A stretch of 10,904 nucleotides of DNA from Clostridia bacterium (GTDB taxonomy: Bacteria; Bacillota; Clostridia; Christensenellales; UBA3700). The notes under the pieces are model-generated. The model had not been told where the DNA came from, did no database searches, and was given only the letters and a program-made list of their open reading frames with translations. Below are positions 1 to 7,069 of this stretch, one piece after another (positions within the stretch are counted from its first letter, which is position 1; each line of letters opens with the position of its first letter). The translations under genes were made by a program, and so were the position numbers. Where the stretch lies: assembly GCA_900772745.1 (NCBI GenBank), contig CAAGRV010000059.1:1-10904 (forward strand), given 5' to 3'.

Positions 1-1
1 A

Positions 2-214
2 CTTGAAATACCAGAACTTGCAGATGGTTCTATTATGATTTATAGTGTTGCTCGTGAACCAGGAGTAAGAAGTAAAGTTGCAGTTTATAGTAGTTATGCT
101 AATATAGATCCAATTGGATGCTGTATTGGCGAAAAAGCCTTCTTTTTGGACAAAAATATTGCCAGAAAGACAAGAATTAGAGTAAAGAAAATCAACAGAA
201 AGGCATTAGGTTAA
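2..214 (+). CDS. NusA-like protein, truncated in KH1 (3' end only)
   Basis: The visible 70 codons begin outside the window and end at TAA 212-214. The first 43 or so residues match the NusA stretch at the start of the first KH domain: IPELADGSIMIYSVAREPG, then RSKVAVYSS, then NIDPIGCCIG. In ordinary NusA this is followed by the KH1 GxxG loop (GPRG or similar), the rest of KH1 and all of KH2. Here the loop reads GEKA, similarity stops, and the protein ends about 25 residues later in a basic tail (ARKTRIRVKKINRKALG). The other two frames after position 120 do not restore NusA sequence, so a simple frameshift is not supported. The stop codon overlaps the smc ribosome binding site, as expected for an operon partner. 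It could be a NusA paralogue reduced to its N-terminal and S1 parts, a decaying copy, or an assembly join. The N-terminal half cannot be seen. Confidence 0.6.
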   Translation, partial: LEIPELADGSIMIYSVAREPGVRSKVAVYSSYANIDPIGCCIGEKAFFLDKNIARKTRIRVKKINRKALG

Positions 215-219
215 AGGAG
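213..219 (+). promoter_or_regulatory. Ribosome binding site of smc (supports TTG start)
   Basis: AAAGGAG lies 6 bases before TTG 226-228 and overlaps the stop codon of the upstream gene. The TTG start gives the N-terminus MNFKSIEIFGFKSFADK, which matches the conserved start of SMC proteins. No ATG in frame nearby would do so. Confidence 0.85.
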
Positions 220-225
220 TTTAAG

Positions 226-3200
226 TTGAATTTTAAGAGTATAGAAATTTTTGGATTCAAATCTTTTGCCGACAAAGTCGAAGTAAAATTCAATGATGGA
301 ATTACTGGTATCGTAGGTCCTAACGGTTGCGGAAAGAGCAACGTTGCAGATGCAATCCGTTGGGTACTTGGCGAACAAAGTGCAAGACTCTTGCGTGGAA
401 AGAGCATGCAAGACGTAATTTTCAACGGCACAGCGAGAAGAAAATCACTATCATTTTGTGAAGTTTCACTTGTTTTCAACAACGAAAACAAGATTTTTCC
501 GACCGTTGACTATGAAGAAATCACCATCACTCGTAAGCTTTTCCGTAGCGGAGAGAGCGAATATCTTATCAACAATATCCCTTGCAGACTAAGAGATATC
601 CAAGACTTGATAAGAGATACCGGACTTGGTCGAGAAGGATACAGCATTGTTGGACAAGGTCGTATAGACGAAATTGTCAACGCAAGACCAAAAGACAGAA
701 GAAGTATTTTTGAAGATGCGGCAGGCATTTTGAAGTTCAAGCAACGCAAAATCGAGGCTGAGCGTAAGCTTGCCCGCACCCAAGAAAATATCCAACAACT
801 TGATTATATCATCAAGGAATCTGACCGTATTTTAGGCCCACTTGGCAAACAATCGGAGGACGCTCAAAAGTTCATAGAATTGAGAGATAAGCTCCGTGTG
901 CTCGAAGCCAACGAGTATATTTACAAGTACGAAAACAACGACGAGCAAAAGCGTGTAATTCAAGAAAAGCTCAATTTGCTCCAAACAAATCTTGACGAAA
1001 AGCAAGCAAAAGTTGGAGAAATCGAGAAAGATTATGCCACCAAAATGGAAGAGCAAGGCAGTGTCGATGGATATATTGGCAAGCTACGTGACCAACAAAC
1101 TGAGATGGCAGTTTATGCCGAGTCTATCAAAGGACAAGGCAGTACCTTGTCAGAGAGAATTTCCCAACTCCAAACCCAACGCAACGACTATGCAAAGCGT
1201 ATCGTAAGCATTGAGGAAGAGATTGACAAAAAGAAAATCGAGCTTAGAGATTGTGAGTCTAGACTCAATATGGAAAAGGAAGACAAGGAAGACAGCTCCA
1301 ACTATCTTGCCGAGTGCGAGAGAGAATTTTTGGCGCTGGCTGAAGAGATTGCTTCCAACGAAAAGCAAATCGAAGAGTCCAATACAGAACTACTCAAAGC
1401 GCTCGAAAGCATTGGCGAAATCAAAGCTGACCTTGGCAAATTGATGACCGAGCGTGACTTGTCTATCACCCGTGTTGGAGAGCTTACTATCGAGATAGAA
1501 GACATCAAGAGCCAAATCCAAAACGATGAAAAACTCAAAATAAACTATGAAGAATCGGTAGAGAGATATCGCAAAGAAAAGTCTATGCTAGCCCAAAACA
1601 AGAACGAGGTGCTAGCCGACACAATGCAACTAAAATCCAAGGTTGAGAAGTCTAGAGAAGACGCAAAAGAACTGCTTGGAAGCATCAATTCTTTGGAGAT
1701 GAAGTGCAAGATTTTGAACGACTTGAAGAACGACTATGGCGGTTTTGGTGTGGCAGTCCAAAAGCTTATGCAAGCGGCAGGCAGAGAGGCGGCAGTCAAA
1801 GCTCGCATACAAGGTCTTGTTGCGGAGCTCATCAACGTGCCACGCCAGCTCGAAACAGCTATCGAAATGGCACTTGGCGGAAGTATGCAAAACATTGTTA
1901 CCGCCAGTGAAGAAGACGCAAAATTCCTTATCGAATATCTAAAACGCAACCGCTATGGCAGAGTGACTTTCTTGCCACTCACAAGTTTTAAGCCAAGAGA
2001 GCTCGAATCTATGTATATGCCAATTCTCAACGAGCGTGGCTGTCTGGGCATTGCCTCCAAACTTATCAAATATGACCCAAAATACAACAACATTTTTAGC
2101 GGACTTTTGGGCAGAACATTGATTTGTGAAGATATGGACAGCGCTGTCGAGATTTCTCGAAAGTATCACTATGCAGTCAAGATTGTGACTTTGCAAGGCG
2201 ACGTTATCAACACCACAGGTAGTTTGTCGGGCGGTTCTAAGAAGTCGGAGACTTCCAGCATTTTGAGCCAAGAAAGAGAGCTGGAGAATGCCAACAAGTT
2301 GCTTGCAGAATACAAGCTAAAATATCACAATGCAATGCGTATTTTCAAGGACGGCACCGAAGAGCTGGAAGAGCTCCAAGCCCAACTTGCCGAATACGAA
2401 GAAGAAGTTAAGAATGCCGAAGTTGCCTATGCGACCGAGAGCGGTAAGCTTGACAAGGTGGTAGGTAGATTGGAAGAGTTGCAAAACCAACTTGCCAAAG
2501 CAACCAACCAAAAGAATATCATTCAAACTAAGATTGATTATATTGACCAAGCTATCAAAGATATTGACCAAAAGGGCGAAGACGCACTTGGCAAACGTAC
2601 CAATGTGGACGACGAGGCCAACAAAAAGCGTGCCGAATTCGACGAAAAGAAGAGAAGAAAGGACGAATTGGGACTTCGTGTGACCGATCTCAAAGTCAAA
2701 ATCAGCGGTATTGACAGCGAGATTGACAATCTAAATAATGCAGTCAAGCGTGTAAATATCGAGCTTGCCAGCCTAACTGAGGAGCTTGCCAACTCCAAGT
2801 CAATGGTCAGCGGATTGGAAGAGAGAATTTATCAAGCACAAAACAATCTCGATACGGCGGGTGTCAGCGAAGAAGACAAGAAAAAATACCAAGCACTCAT
2901 CGACAAGATTGCATCTTTGGACGAATACAAAAAGAAACTTGGCAAAGAAATTGTGGAACTTACTTCCCAAAAAGATAGCCTAAACAAAGAGATTTTGTCA
3001 ATCAGCGAGAGCAAAGTTAAGCAACAAGCCGCACTCGAAAAGATTGATGAGTTGATGGCAAATCTAGAAATACATATCGCAGAAGAGTATGAGCTCGACT
3101 ATCAAGGTTGTTTGCAATACCGTGACGACAACTTTGACCCAGTCAAGTCCAACAGCGAAATCAACAAGCTCAAAAAAGAGAAAAATGCTTTGGGCGTAGT

Positions 3201-3825
3201 CAACCTAGACGCTATCGAGCAATTCAAGATTGAGGGCGAGTTGTATCAAGAGCGCAAGTCCCAACGTGACGATATGCAAGCGACAGCCGACGACCTCAAC
3301 AAGATTATTGAGGATATGGCAAAAGAGATGAAGACTCGTTTTGACAGCGAATTCGAGAAAATCAACGCCAACTTCCAAGTTGTATTCAAAGAATTGTTTG
3401 GCGGTGGACAGGGCAAACTTGTCATCGAAGACGTCGAAGAAGGCGAAGACCCATTGGAGGCTGGTATCGAAATTTACGCCGAGCCACCTGGCAAGACTTT
3501 GAAGTCAATCACCTTGTTCTCTGGTGGAGAAAAAGCGCTCATTGCTATTGCAATTTTGTTCGCTATTCTCAAACTCAAAGCAATGCCATTCTGTGTGCTA
3601 GACGAAATCGAGGCGGCACTTGACGACGCCAATGCAGGACTATTTGCAAAATATCTAAGCAGATTTTCTAGGGGCACTCAATTCATTGTCATCACCCACA
3701 GAAAGCCTACTATGGAGCTTGCAGACAGACTTTACGGCGTAACTATGCAAGAGAAAGGTGTATCTAAGGTGGTATCCGTATCGCTTGCCGATGCAGTCAA
3801 ACACAGCCAGTCAGACAATGACTAA
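226..3825 (+). CDS. smc: Chromosome partition protein SMC
   Basis: This is the ATPase core of the bacterial condensin SMC-ScpA-ScpB, which acts on the nucleoid and helps chromosome arms align and segregate. The 1199-residue length is normal. The N-terminal head has Walker A GPNGCGKS at residues 31-38 and the block GQGRIDEIVNARPKDRR. A long Glu/Lys-rich coiled coil runs from about 170 to 500. The hinge spans about 505-670 (from GGFGVAVQKLM to the glycine-rich GSLSGGSK) and is followed by the returning coiled coil. The C-terminal head carries the ABC signature LFSGGEK near 1097-1103, Walker B CVLDE at 1123-1127, the D-loop ALDDAN and the switch region THRKPTM. Translation starts at TTG, which may lower output. 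ftsY begins 14 bases after the stop. rnc, the common upstream neighbour in Firmicutes, is replaced by a NusA-like fragment. Confidence 0.98.
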   Translation: MNFKSIEIFGFKSFADKVEVKFNDGITGIVGPNGCGKSNVADAIRWVLGEQSARLLRGKSMQDVIFNGTARRKSLSFCEVSLVFNNENKIFPTVDYEEITITRKLFRSGESEYLINNIPCRLRDIQDLIRDTGLGREGYSIVGQGRIDEIVNARPKDRRSIFEDAAGILKFKQRKIEAERKLARTQENIQQLDYIIKESDRILGPLGKQSEDAQKFIELRDKLRVLEANEYIYKYENNDEQKRVIQEKLNLLQTNLDEKQAKVGEIEKDYATKMEEQGSVDGYIGKLRDQQTEMAVYAESIKGQGSTLSERISQLQTQRNDYAKRIVSIEEEIDKKKIELRDCESRLNMEKEDKEDSSNYLAECEREFLALAEEIASNEKQIEESNTELLKALESIGEIKADLGKLMTERDLSITRVGELTIEIEDIKSQIQNDEKLKINYEESVERYRKEKSMLAQNKNEVLADTMQLKSKVEKSREDAKELLGSINSLEMKCKILNDLKNDYGGFGVAVQKLMQAAGREAAVKARIQGLVAELINVPRQLETAIEMALGGSMQNIVTASEEDAKFLIEYLKRNRYGRVTFLPLTSFKPRELESMYMPILNERGCLGIASKLIKYDPKYNNIFSGLLGRTLICEDMDSAVEISRKYHYAVKIVTLQGDVINTTGSLSGGSKKSETSSILSQERELENANKLLAEYKLKYHNAMRIFKDGTEELEELQAQLAEYEEEVKNAEVAYATESGKLDKVVGRLEELQNQLAKATNQKNIIQTKIDYIDQAIKDIDQKGEDALGKRTNVDDEANKKRAEFDEKKRRKDELGLRVTDLKVKISGIDSEIDNLNNAVKRVNIELASLTEELANSKSMVSGLEERIYQAQNNLDTAGVSEEDKKKYQALIDKIASLDEYKKKLGKEIVELTSQKDSLNKEILSISESKVKQQAALEKIDELMANLEIHIAEEYELDYQGCLQYRDDNFDPVKSNSEINKLKKEKNALGVVNLDAIEQFKIEGELYQERKSQRDDMQATADDLNKIIEDMAKEMKTRFDSEFEKINANFQVVFKELFGGGQGKLVIEDVEEGEDPLEAGIEIYAEPPGKTLKSITLFSGGEKALIAIAILFAILKLKAMPFCVLDEIEAALDDANAGLFAKYLSRFSRGTQFIVITHRKPTMELADRLYGVTMQEKGVSKVVSVSLADAVKHSQSDND

Positions 3826-3830
3826 GATTG

Positions 3831-3835
3831 AGGAG
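3831..3835 (+). promoter_or_regulatory. Ribosome binding site of ftsY (decides the start)
   Basis: AGGAG lies 4 bases before ATG 3840. An in-frame TTG at 3828 would lie upstream of this site and place it inside the coding region, so ATG 3840 is the better start. The 15 bases AGGAGAATTATGGGA (3831-3845) recur exactly at the start of ffh (5191-5205). Confidence 0.8.
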
Positions 3836-3839
3836 AATT

Positions 3840-4733
3840 ATGGGAATATTCAGCAAGATAGCCCAAGGGCTAAGAAAAACCAAGGAAAGTTTGTCCAAGA
3901 AGTTCTATGCTCTGTTCGTAGCAAGAGAGCTAGACGACGACTTCTATGACGAGCTGGAAGAGGCTTTGATTACCTCTGACTTGGGAGTGGATGCAAGCGA
4001 GCAAATACTCGAAGAGTTCAAGCAAGCTTGTTATGAAAAGCGTATCAAAAAGGCAGAAGACGCTAAAGACCTTCTTAGGGATATTATGATTGACGCAATC
4101 AATTATGAAATCCAGCCTTATTCTTATCCACTTGTTATTTTGGTGGCAGGCGTCAACGGTGTGGGCAAGACCACAGCCATTGGCAAGCTTGCAAAATATT
4201 TTACCAATCAAGGAAAATCAGTTGTTTTGGCGGCAGCGGACACGTTCAGAGCGGCAGCTAGCGAACAGCTCGAAGTGTGGGCAAATCGCTCTAAGGTGCG
4301 TATTATCAAACACGAAGAAGGCTCTGATCCGGCGGCAGTCGTGTTCGACGCTTTGTCATCAGCCAAAGCCAAGAATACCGACGTTGTGCTCATCGACACG
4401 GCAGGCAGACTTCAAAACAAGAAAAACTTGATGAACGAGCTCTCCAAAATCAACAAGGTTGTGGAGAGAGAATGCCCAAATGCCGACTACCGTACATATA
4501 TCGTGCTTGATGCTACCACTGGACAAAATGCGGTGGCACAAGTAGAGGCTTTCGACGAAATTATTGACATTGACGGAATTGTGCTCAACAAACTAGACGG
4601 CACTGCCAAGGGCGGAGTTGTGTTTGCTATATCCGTTGAGAGAGAAATGCCAGTAGTTTTTGTTGGCGTAGGCGAAGGCGTGGACGACTTGTTGGAGTTC
4701 AATGCCGAAGATTTTATCAAAGAATTGTTCTAA
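3840..4733 (+). CDS. ftsY: Signal recognition particle receptor FtsY
   Basis: FtsY is the membrane-associated SRP GTPase that docks ribosome-nascent chain-Ffh complexes at the Sec translocon. From ATG 3840 the protein has 297 residues. It has no acidic A domain, like the short FtsY of Gram-positives; the amphipathic, Lys-rich start MGIFSKIAQGLRKTKES is a plausible membrane-targeting helix. The N domain is followed by the G domain: P-loop GVNGVGKTT at 104-112, DTFRAAASEQL of the SRP insertion box, DTAGR at 186-190, DATTGQNA, and G4 NKLDG at 250-254 followed by TAKGG. The usual FtsY G4 is TKLDG, and the later GLGEKVDDL motif reads GVGEGVDDL here. Both are mild departures that leave the GTPase signature intact. 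The gene lies 14 bases after smc and is followed by a terminator, so smc-ftsY probably form the end of one transcript. Confidence 0.97.
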   Translation: MGIFSKIAQGLRKTKESLSKKFYALFVARELDDDFYDELEEALITSDLGVDASEQILEEFKQACYEKRIKKAEDAKDLLRDIMIDAINYEIQPYSYPLVILVAGVNGVGKTTAIGKLAKYFTNQGKSVVLAAADTFRAAASEQLEVWANRSKVRIIKHEEGSDPAAVVFDALSSAKAKNTDVVLIDTAGRLQNKKNLMNELSKINKVVERECPNADYRTYIVLDATTGQNAVAQVEAFDEIIDIDGIVLNKLDGTAKGGVVFAISVEREMPVVFVGVGEGVDDLLEFNAEDFIKELF

Positions 4734-4740
4734 ATAAGCA

Positions 4741-4769
4741 AGCAGTTTGTCCAAAACTGCTACTTTTTT
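4741..4769 (+). terminator. Intrinsic terminator after ftsY
   Basis: AGCAGTTT (4741-4748) pairs perfectly with AAACTGCT (4754-4761) around the 5-base loop GTCCA. After AC comes a run of six T (4764-4769). The hairpin starts 7 bases after the ftsY stop and precedes a promoter, as expected for a transcription-unit boundary. The stem is only moderately GC-rich, so read-through is possible. Confidence 0.8.
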
Positions 4770-4780
4770 GGTCAAAATAA

Positions 4781-4809
4781 TTGACATAGCTATTTAGATA
4801 TGGTATAAG
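4781..4809 (+). promoter_or_regulatory. Sigma-A-type promoter of the ylxM-ffh unit
   Basis: A perfect -35 box TTGACA (4781-4786) is followed after 17 bases by TATAAG (4804-4809). TG at 4801-4802 provides an extended -10 (TGGTATAAG). It lies just after the ftsY terminator and about 50 bases before the ylxM ATG, with transcription expected to start near 4816. The match to the vegetative consensus is strong enough to predict high expression of ylxM, ffh and the genes after them. Confidence 0.82.
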
Positions 4810-4815
4810 TGTAAA

Positions 4816-4848
4816 GGAAAAATACTTTAGACAAGGGAAAATACTTTA
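4816..4848 (+). repeat. Direct repeat in the ylxM 5' leader
   Basis: GGAAAAATACTTTA (4816-4829) is repeated almost exactly as GGAAAATACTTTA (4836-4848), with one A fewer, 20 bases further on. GTAAAG (4811-4816) is also the exact reverse complement of CTTTAC (4844-4849), so the segment could fold. The pair lies between the predicted transcription start and the weak ylxM ribosome binding region. Function is unknown; chance in AT-rich DNA is possible. Confidence 0.6.
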
Positions 4849-4860
4849 CGGCAGGCTGAT

Positions 4861-5184
4861 ATGGAAAAGCAAAGTAAACTGTTTTATAGTGTGTACAATG
4901 ACTATTATGGCGGTATGCTCACCGATTACCAAAGTCAGCTAGTTCGCAAATATTATGACCAAGATATGTCACTCGCCGAGATTGGCGCAGAGTACAACAT
5001 ATCTCCCCAAGCAGTGCGTGACGCACTCCGCAGAGCCGAAAAATCTTTGGTGATGATGGAAGAAAAATTGGGGCTTGTGAACAAGACATATCGAATGCGA
5101 AAACTTTTGATTGAATTGGAAAGTGTTGCCAATGACAAGCAAAAGCAAGAAATCAAGGAAATTTTGGCGATTTTGGAAGAATAG
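4861..5184 (+). CDS. ylxM: YlxM/p13-like SRP-associated HTH protein (UPF0122)
   Basis: A 107-residue protein of the YlxM (UPF0122) family, almost always encoded directly before ffh in Firmicutes. It has a helix-turn-helix resembling sigma-70 region 4 around residues 38-60 (LAEIGAEYNISPQAVRDALR), preceded by LTDYQSQLVRKYYDQDMS and followed by a helical, Lys/Glu-rich tail. Family knowledge links YlxM to the SRP pathway; in streptococci it has been reported to affect SRP GTPase activity. A DNA-binding role is suggested by the fold but unproved. It is the first gene after the promoter at 4781-4809. Its own ribosome binding site is weak (only an AGG at 4853-4855), in contrast to the strong one of ffh. 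ffh starts 15 bases after its stop. Confidence 0.93.
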   Translation: MEKQSKLFYSVYNDYYGGMLTDYQSQLVRKYYDQDMSLAEIGAEYNISPQAVRDALRRAEKSLVMMEEKLGLVNKTYRMRKLLIELESVANDKQKQEIKEILAILEE

Positions 5185-5199
5185 CCAAGAAGGAGAATT

Positions 5200-6525
5200 A
5201 TGGGAGCATTTAGTGGACTCAGTGACAAGTTGTCGCATATTTTTTCCAAATTGAGAGATAAGGGCAAACTTACAGAGCTCGAAGTAAAACAAGCTATGAG
5301 AGAGGTAAGAGTTGCGCTCCTCGAAGCAGACGTCAACTTTTCGGTTGTAAAACAATTCGTCAACAACGTTACCGAAAAGGCGGTAGGCGAGGATATTCTC
5401 AAAGGACTCAATCCTACCCAACAAGTTATCAAATTGGTCAATGATGAATTGGTTGCCATCATGGGCACCAATCATTCTAAAATAGAGATTTCGGACAAGC
5501 CACCTACAATCATTTTGATGTGTGGACTCCAAGGTAGTGGTAAGACCACTATGTGCGGAAAGTTGGCGGTTATGCTCCGCAAACAAGGCAAAAATCCACT
5601 CCTAGTTGCGTGTGATATTTATCGCCCTGCGGCTATCAAGCAGTTGCAAGTAGTGGGCAAAAATGCCAATGTGCCGGTTTTTGAGATGGGACAAATCGAC
5701 CCACAAAAGATTGTCAAAGGCGCATTGAAAGAGGCGGAAAAGAACCAAAACGATATTGTCATTGTCGACACGGCGGGCAGACTTCACATTGATGAAGAAT
5801 TGATGGACGAAATCCAAGGCTTGAAAAAGAACTTCAACCCAAGCGAAGTGTTGTTGGTGGTTGACTCTATGACTGGTCAAGACGCAGTCAACGTAGCCCA
5901 AAAGTTCAACGAAGTTATGGACGTAACAGGCGTCGTGCTCACCAAGTTGGACGGCGACACACGTGGCGGTGCCGCACTCAGTATCAGAGCAGTGACAGGC
6001 AAGCCAATCAAATTCTGCGGAACGGGCGAAAAGCTCAGCGATATCGAGATTTTCTATCCAGACCGTATGGCATCTCGCATTTTGGGAATGGGCGATGTGC
6101 TCACCCTCATCGAAAAGGCTCAGAACGCTTACAGCGAAGAAGAGGCCAAAGAGATGCAAAAGAAACTCAAAGAAAACAGCTTTACTTTGGAAGACTATCT
6201 AGTCCAATTCGAAAAGATGAAGAGTATGGGCAATATCCAACAAATGATTGGTATGATTCCAGGTTTGTCGGGCAAGCTCAAAGGACAAGATTTGGACATT
6301 GACGAAAAGAAAGTTGCCCAAACAAAAGCTATCATCTTGTCGATGACGCCAAGAGAAAGACAAAATCCTGACATCATCAAGTCCTCCCAAAAGCGTCGTA
6401 TCGCGGCGGGCAGTGGCACGTCTATCCAAGACGTCAACGCACTTCTCAAACAATTTGCGCAGACTAAGGATATGATGAGCAAGATGAACAACATGGGCAA
6501 GCGTGGTATGAGATTACCATTCTAA
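5200..6525 (+). CDS. ffh: Signal recognition particle protein Ffh (SRP54)
   Basis: Ffh binds signal sequences and 4.5S/6S RNA and delivers nascent membrane proteins to FtsY. The 441 residues have the full N-G-M layout. The N domain is at about 1-90. The G domain has P-loop GLQGSGKTT at 109-117, DIYRPAAIKQL, DTAGR at 190-194, DSMTGQDA, and TKLDGDTRGG at 248-257. The methionine-rich M domain runs from about 300, with the finger-loop segment MKSMGNIQQMIGMIPG and the RNA-binding helix-turn-helix RRIAAGSGTSIQDVNALLKQF, and ends in MGKRGMRLPF. A strong AGGAG precedes ATG 5200 by 4 bases; the surrounding 15 bases are identical to those at the start of ftsY. The SRP RNA gene is not in this window. 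A 62-base gap separates ffh from rpsP. Confidence 0.98.
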   Translation: MGAFSGLSDKLSHIFSKLRDKGKLTELEVKQAMREVRVALLEADVNFSVVKQFVNNVTEKAVGEDILKGLNPTQQVIKLVNDELVAIMGTNHSKIEISDKPPTIILMCGLQGSGKTTMCGKLAVMLRKQGKNPLLVACDIYRPAAIKQLQVVGKNANVPVFEMGQIDPQKIVKGALKEAEKNQNDIVIVDTAGRLHIDEELMDEIQGLKKNFNPSEVLLVVDSMTGQDAVNVAQKFNEVMDVTGVVLTKLDGDTRGGAALSIRAVTGKPIKFCGTGEKLSDIEIFYPDRMASRILGMGDVLTLIEKAQNAYSEEEAKEMQKKLKENSFTLEDYLVQFEKMKSMGNIQQMIGMIPGLSGKLKGQDLDIDEKKVAQTKAIILSMTPRERQNPDIIKSSQKRRIAAGSGTSIQDVNALLKQFAQTKDMMSKMNNMGKRGMRLPF

Positions 6526-6587
6526 TATTGATAAAATAAAAAAATAAAACAATTTTATAGGTCAAAAGACCACAAAGGAGAAAGAAA
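6526..6587 (+). promoter_or_regulatory. AT-rich ffh-rpsP spacer with two short hairpins
   Basis: This 62-base spacer holds a run of A and T, an inverted repeat ATAAAA-CAA-TTTTAT (6544-6558), and a compact hairpin GGTC-AAAA-GACC (6560-6571). The strong ribosome binding site AAAGGAG of rpsP follows at 6574-6580. TTGATA (6528-6533) with TTTTAT (6553-6558), 19 bases apart, could be a weak internal promoter that boosts rpsP, but the spacing is poor. Neither hairpin has a T-run, so I do not call a terminator. Confidence 0.35.
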
Positions 6588-6833
6588 ATGGCAGTAAAAC
6601 TTAGACTTACAAGAATGGGAGCAAAAAAAGCACCTTTTTATCGTATCGTAGCAATTGATGAGAGAAAAGCAAGAGACGCTCAATACCTCGACAATATCGG
6701 TTACTATGATCCAACCAAACAACCAGCTGAAGTTAAAATCGACAGCGAAAAAGCTCTCAGATGGCTTGCTAACGGTGCTCAACCAACCGAAACTGTAAGA
6801 GCACTTTTGAAGAAAGAAGAAATCATCAAATAA
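6588..6833 (+). CDS. rpsP: 30S ribosomal protein bS16
   Basis: bS16 is a small-subunit protein that binds 16S rRNA early in assembly. The 81 residues match the family along their length: MAVKLRLTRMGAKKAPFYRIV at the start, then ARDAQYLDNIGYYDP, and the C-terminal KALRWLANGAQPTETVRALL. AAAGGAG at 6574-6580 lies 7 bases before ATG, one of the strongest initiation sites in the window and fitting for a ribosomal protein. The codon set is that of a highly expressed gene (AGA and CGT for Arg). khpA starts 2 bases after its stop, so the two are probably co-translated. Confidence 0.98.
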   Translation: MAVKLRLTRMGAKKAPFYRIVAIDERKARDAQYLDNIGYYDPTKQPAEVKIDSEKALRWLANGAQPTETVRALLKKEEIIK

Positions 6834-6835
6834 TT

Positions 6836-7069
6836 ATGGAAGAATTGGTAAGATTTATCGTTGAAGAATTGGTAGACAACAAGGACAATGTGAGCGTAGA
6901 GTCCGAAGTCGTTGATGGAATCCAAGTTATCAACATAATTGCAGACAAAAGTGAAATCGGCAAAGTTATCGGCAAACAAGGCAGAATTGCCAAGGCAATT
7001 CGTACACTTGTAAAAGCAGGTAGCGGTCGTAACAGCCAAAAAGTTTCGGTGGAGATTATCGAAAAATAA
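6836..7069 (+). CDS. khpA: KhpA, KH-domain RNA-binding protein (YlqC)
   Basis: KhpA is a small single-KH RNA-binding protein which in streptococci and other Gram-positives partners KhpB (Jag/EloR) and influences cell elongation and RNA metabolism. The 77 residues have the typical start MEELVRFIVEELVDN and the KH core IGKVIGKQGRIAKAIRTLV, with the RNA-gripping GxxG loop GKQG at 46-49. The conserved place between rpsP and rimM supports the call. I see no Shine-Dalgarno sequence in front of ATG 6836, which lies 2 bases after the rpsP stop, so it probably relies on re-initiation. Its stop overlaps the rimM start by one base (TAATG). khpB is not in the window. Confidence 0.96.
   Translation: MEELVRFIVEELVDNKDNVSVESEVVDGIQVINIIADKSEIGKVIGKQGRIAKAIRTLVKAGSGRNSQKVSVEIIEK

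Noticed and set aside
120..214. A frameshift in a full-length NusA gene
   Set aside because: Both other frames were read from position 120. They reach stops within about 20-25 codons and show no NusA KH sequence, so a single indel does not restore the protein.
3828..3840. TTG at 3828 as the start of ftsY
   Set aside because: It would place the AGGAG ribosome binding site inside the gene. ATG 3840 has correct spacing and a family-like N-terminus.
4734..4860. SRP RNA gene between ftsY and ylxM
   Set aside because: The spacer is filled by a terminator, a promoter and a short leader, and shows no GGAA-tetraloop hairpin typical of SRP RNA.
4969..6159. Long minus-strand open frames opposite ylxM and ffh (205 and 185 codons)
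   Set aside because: They are antisense shadows of genes identified by conserved motifs, and no promoter or ribosome binding site supports them.
6560..6571. GGTC-AAAA-GACC hairpin as a terminator or an S16 leader
   Set aside because: It is a four-pair stem without a T-run directly before the rpsP ribosome binding site; too small to call a regulator.
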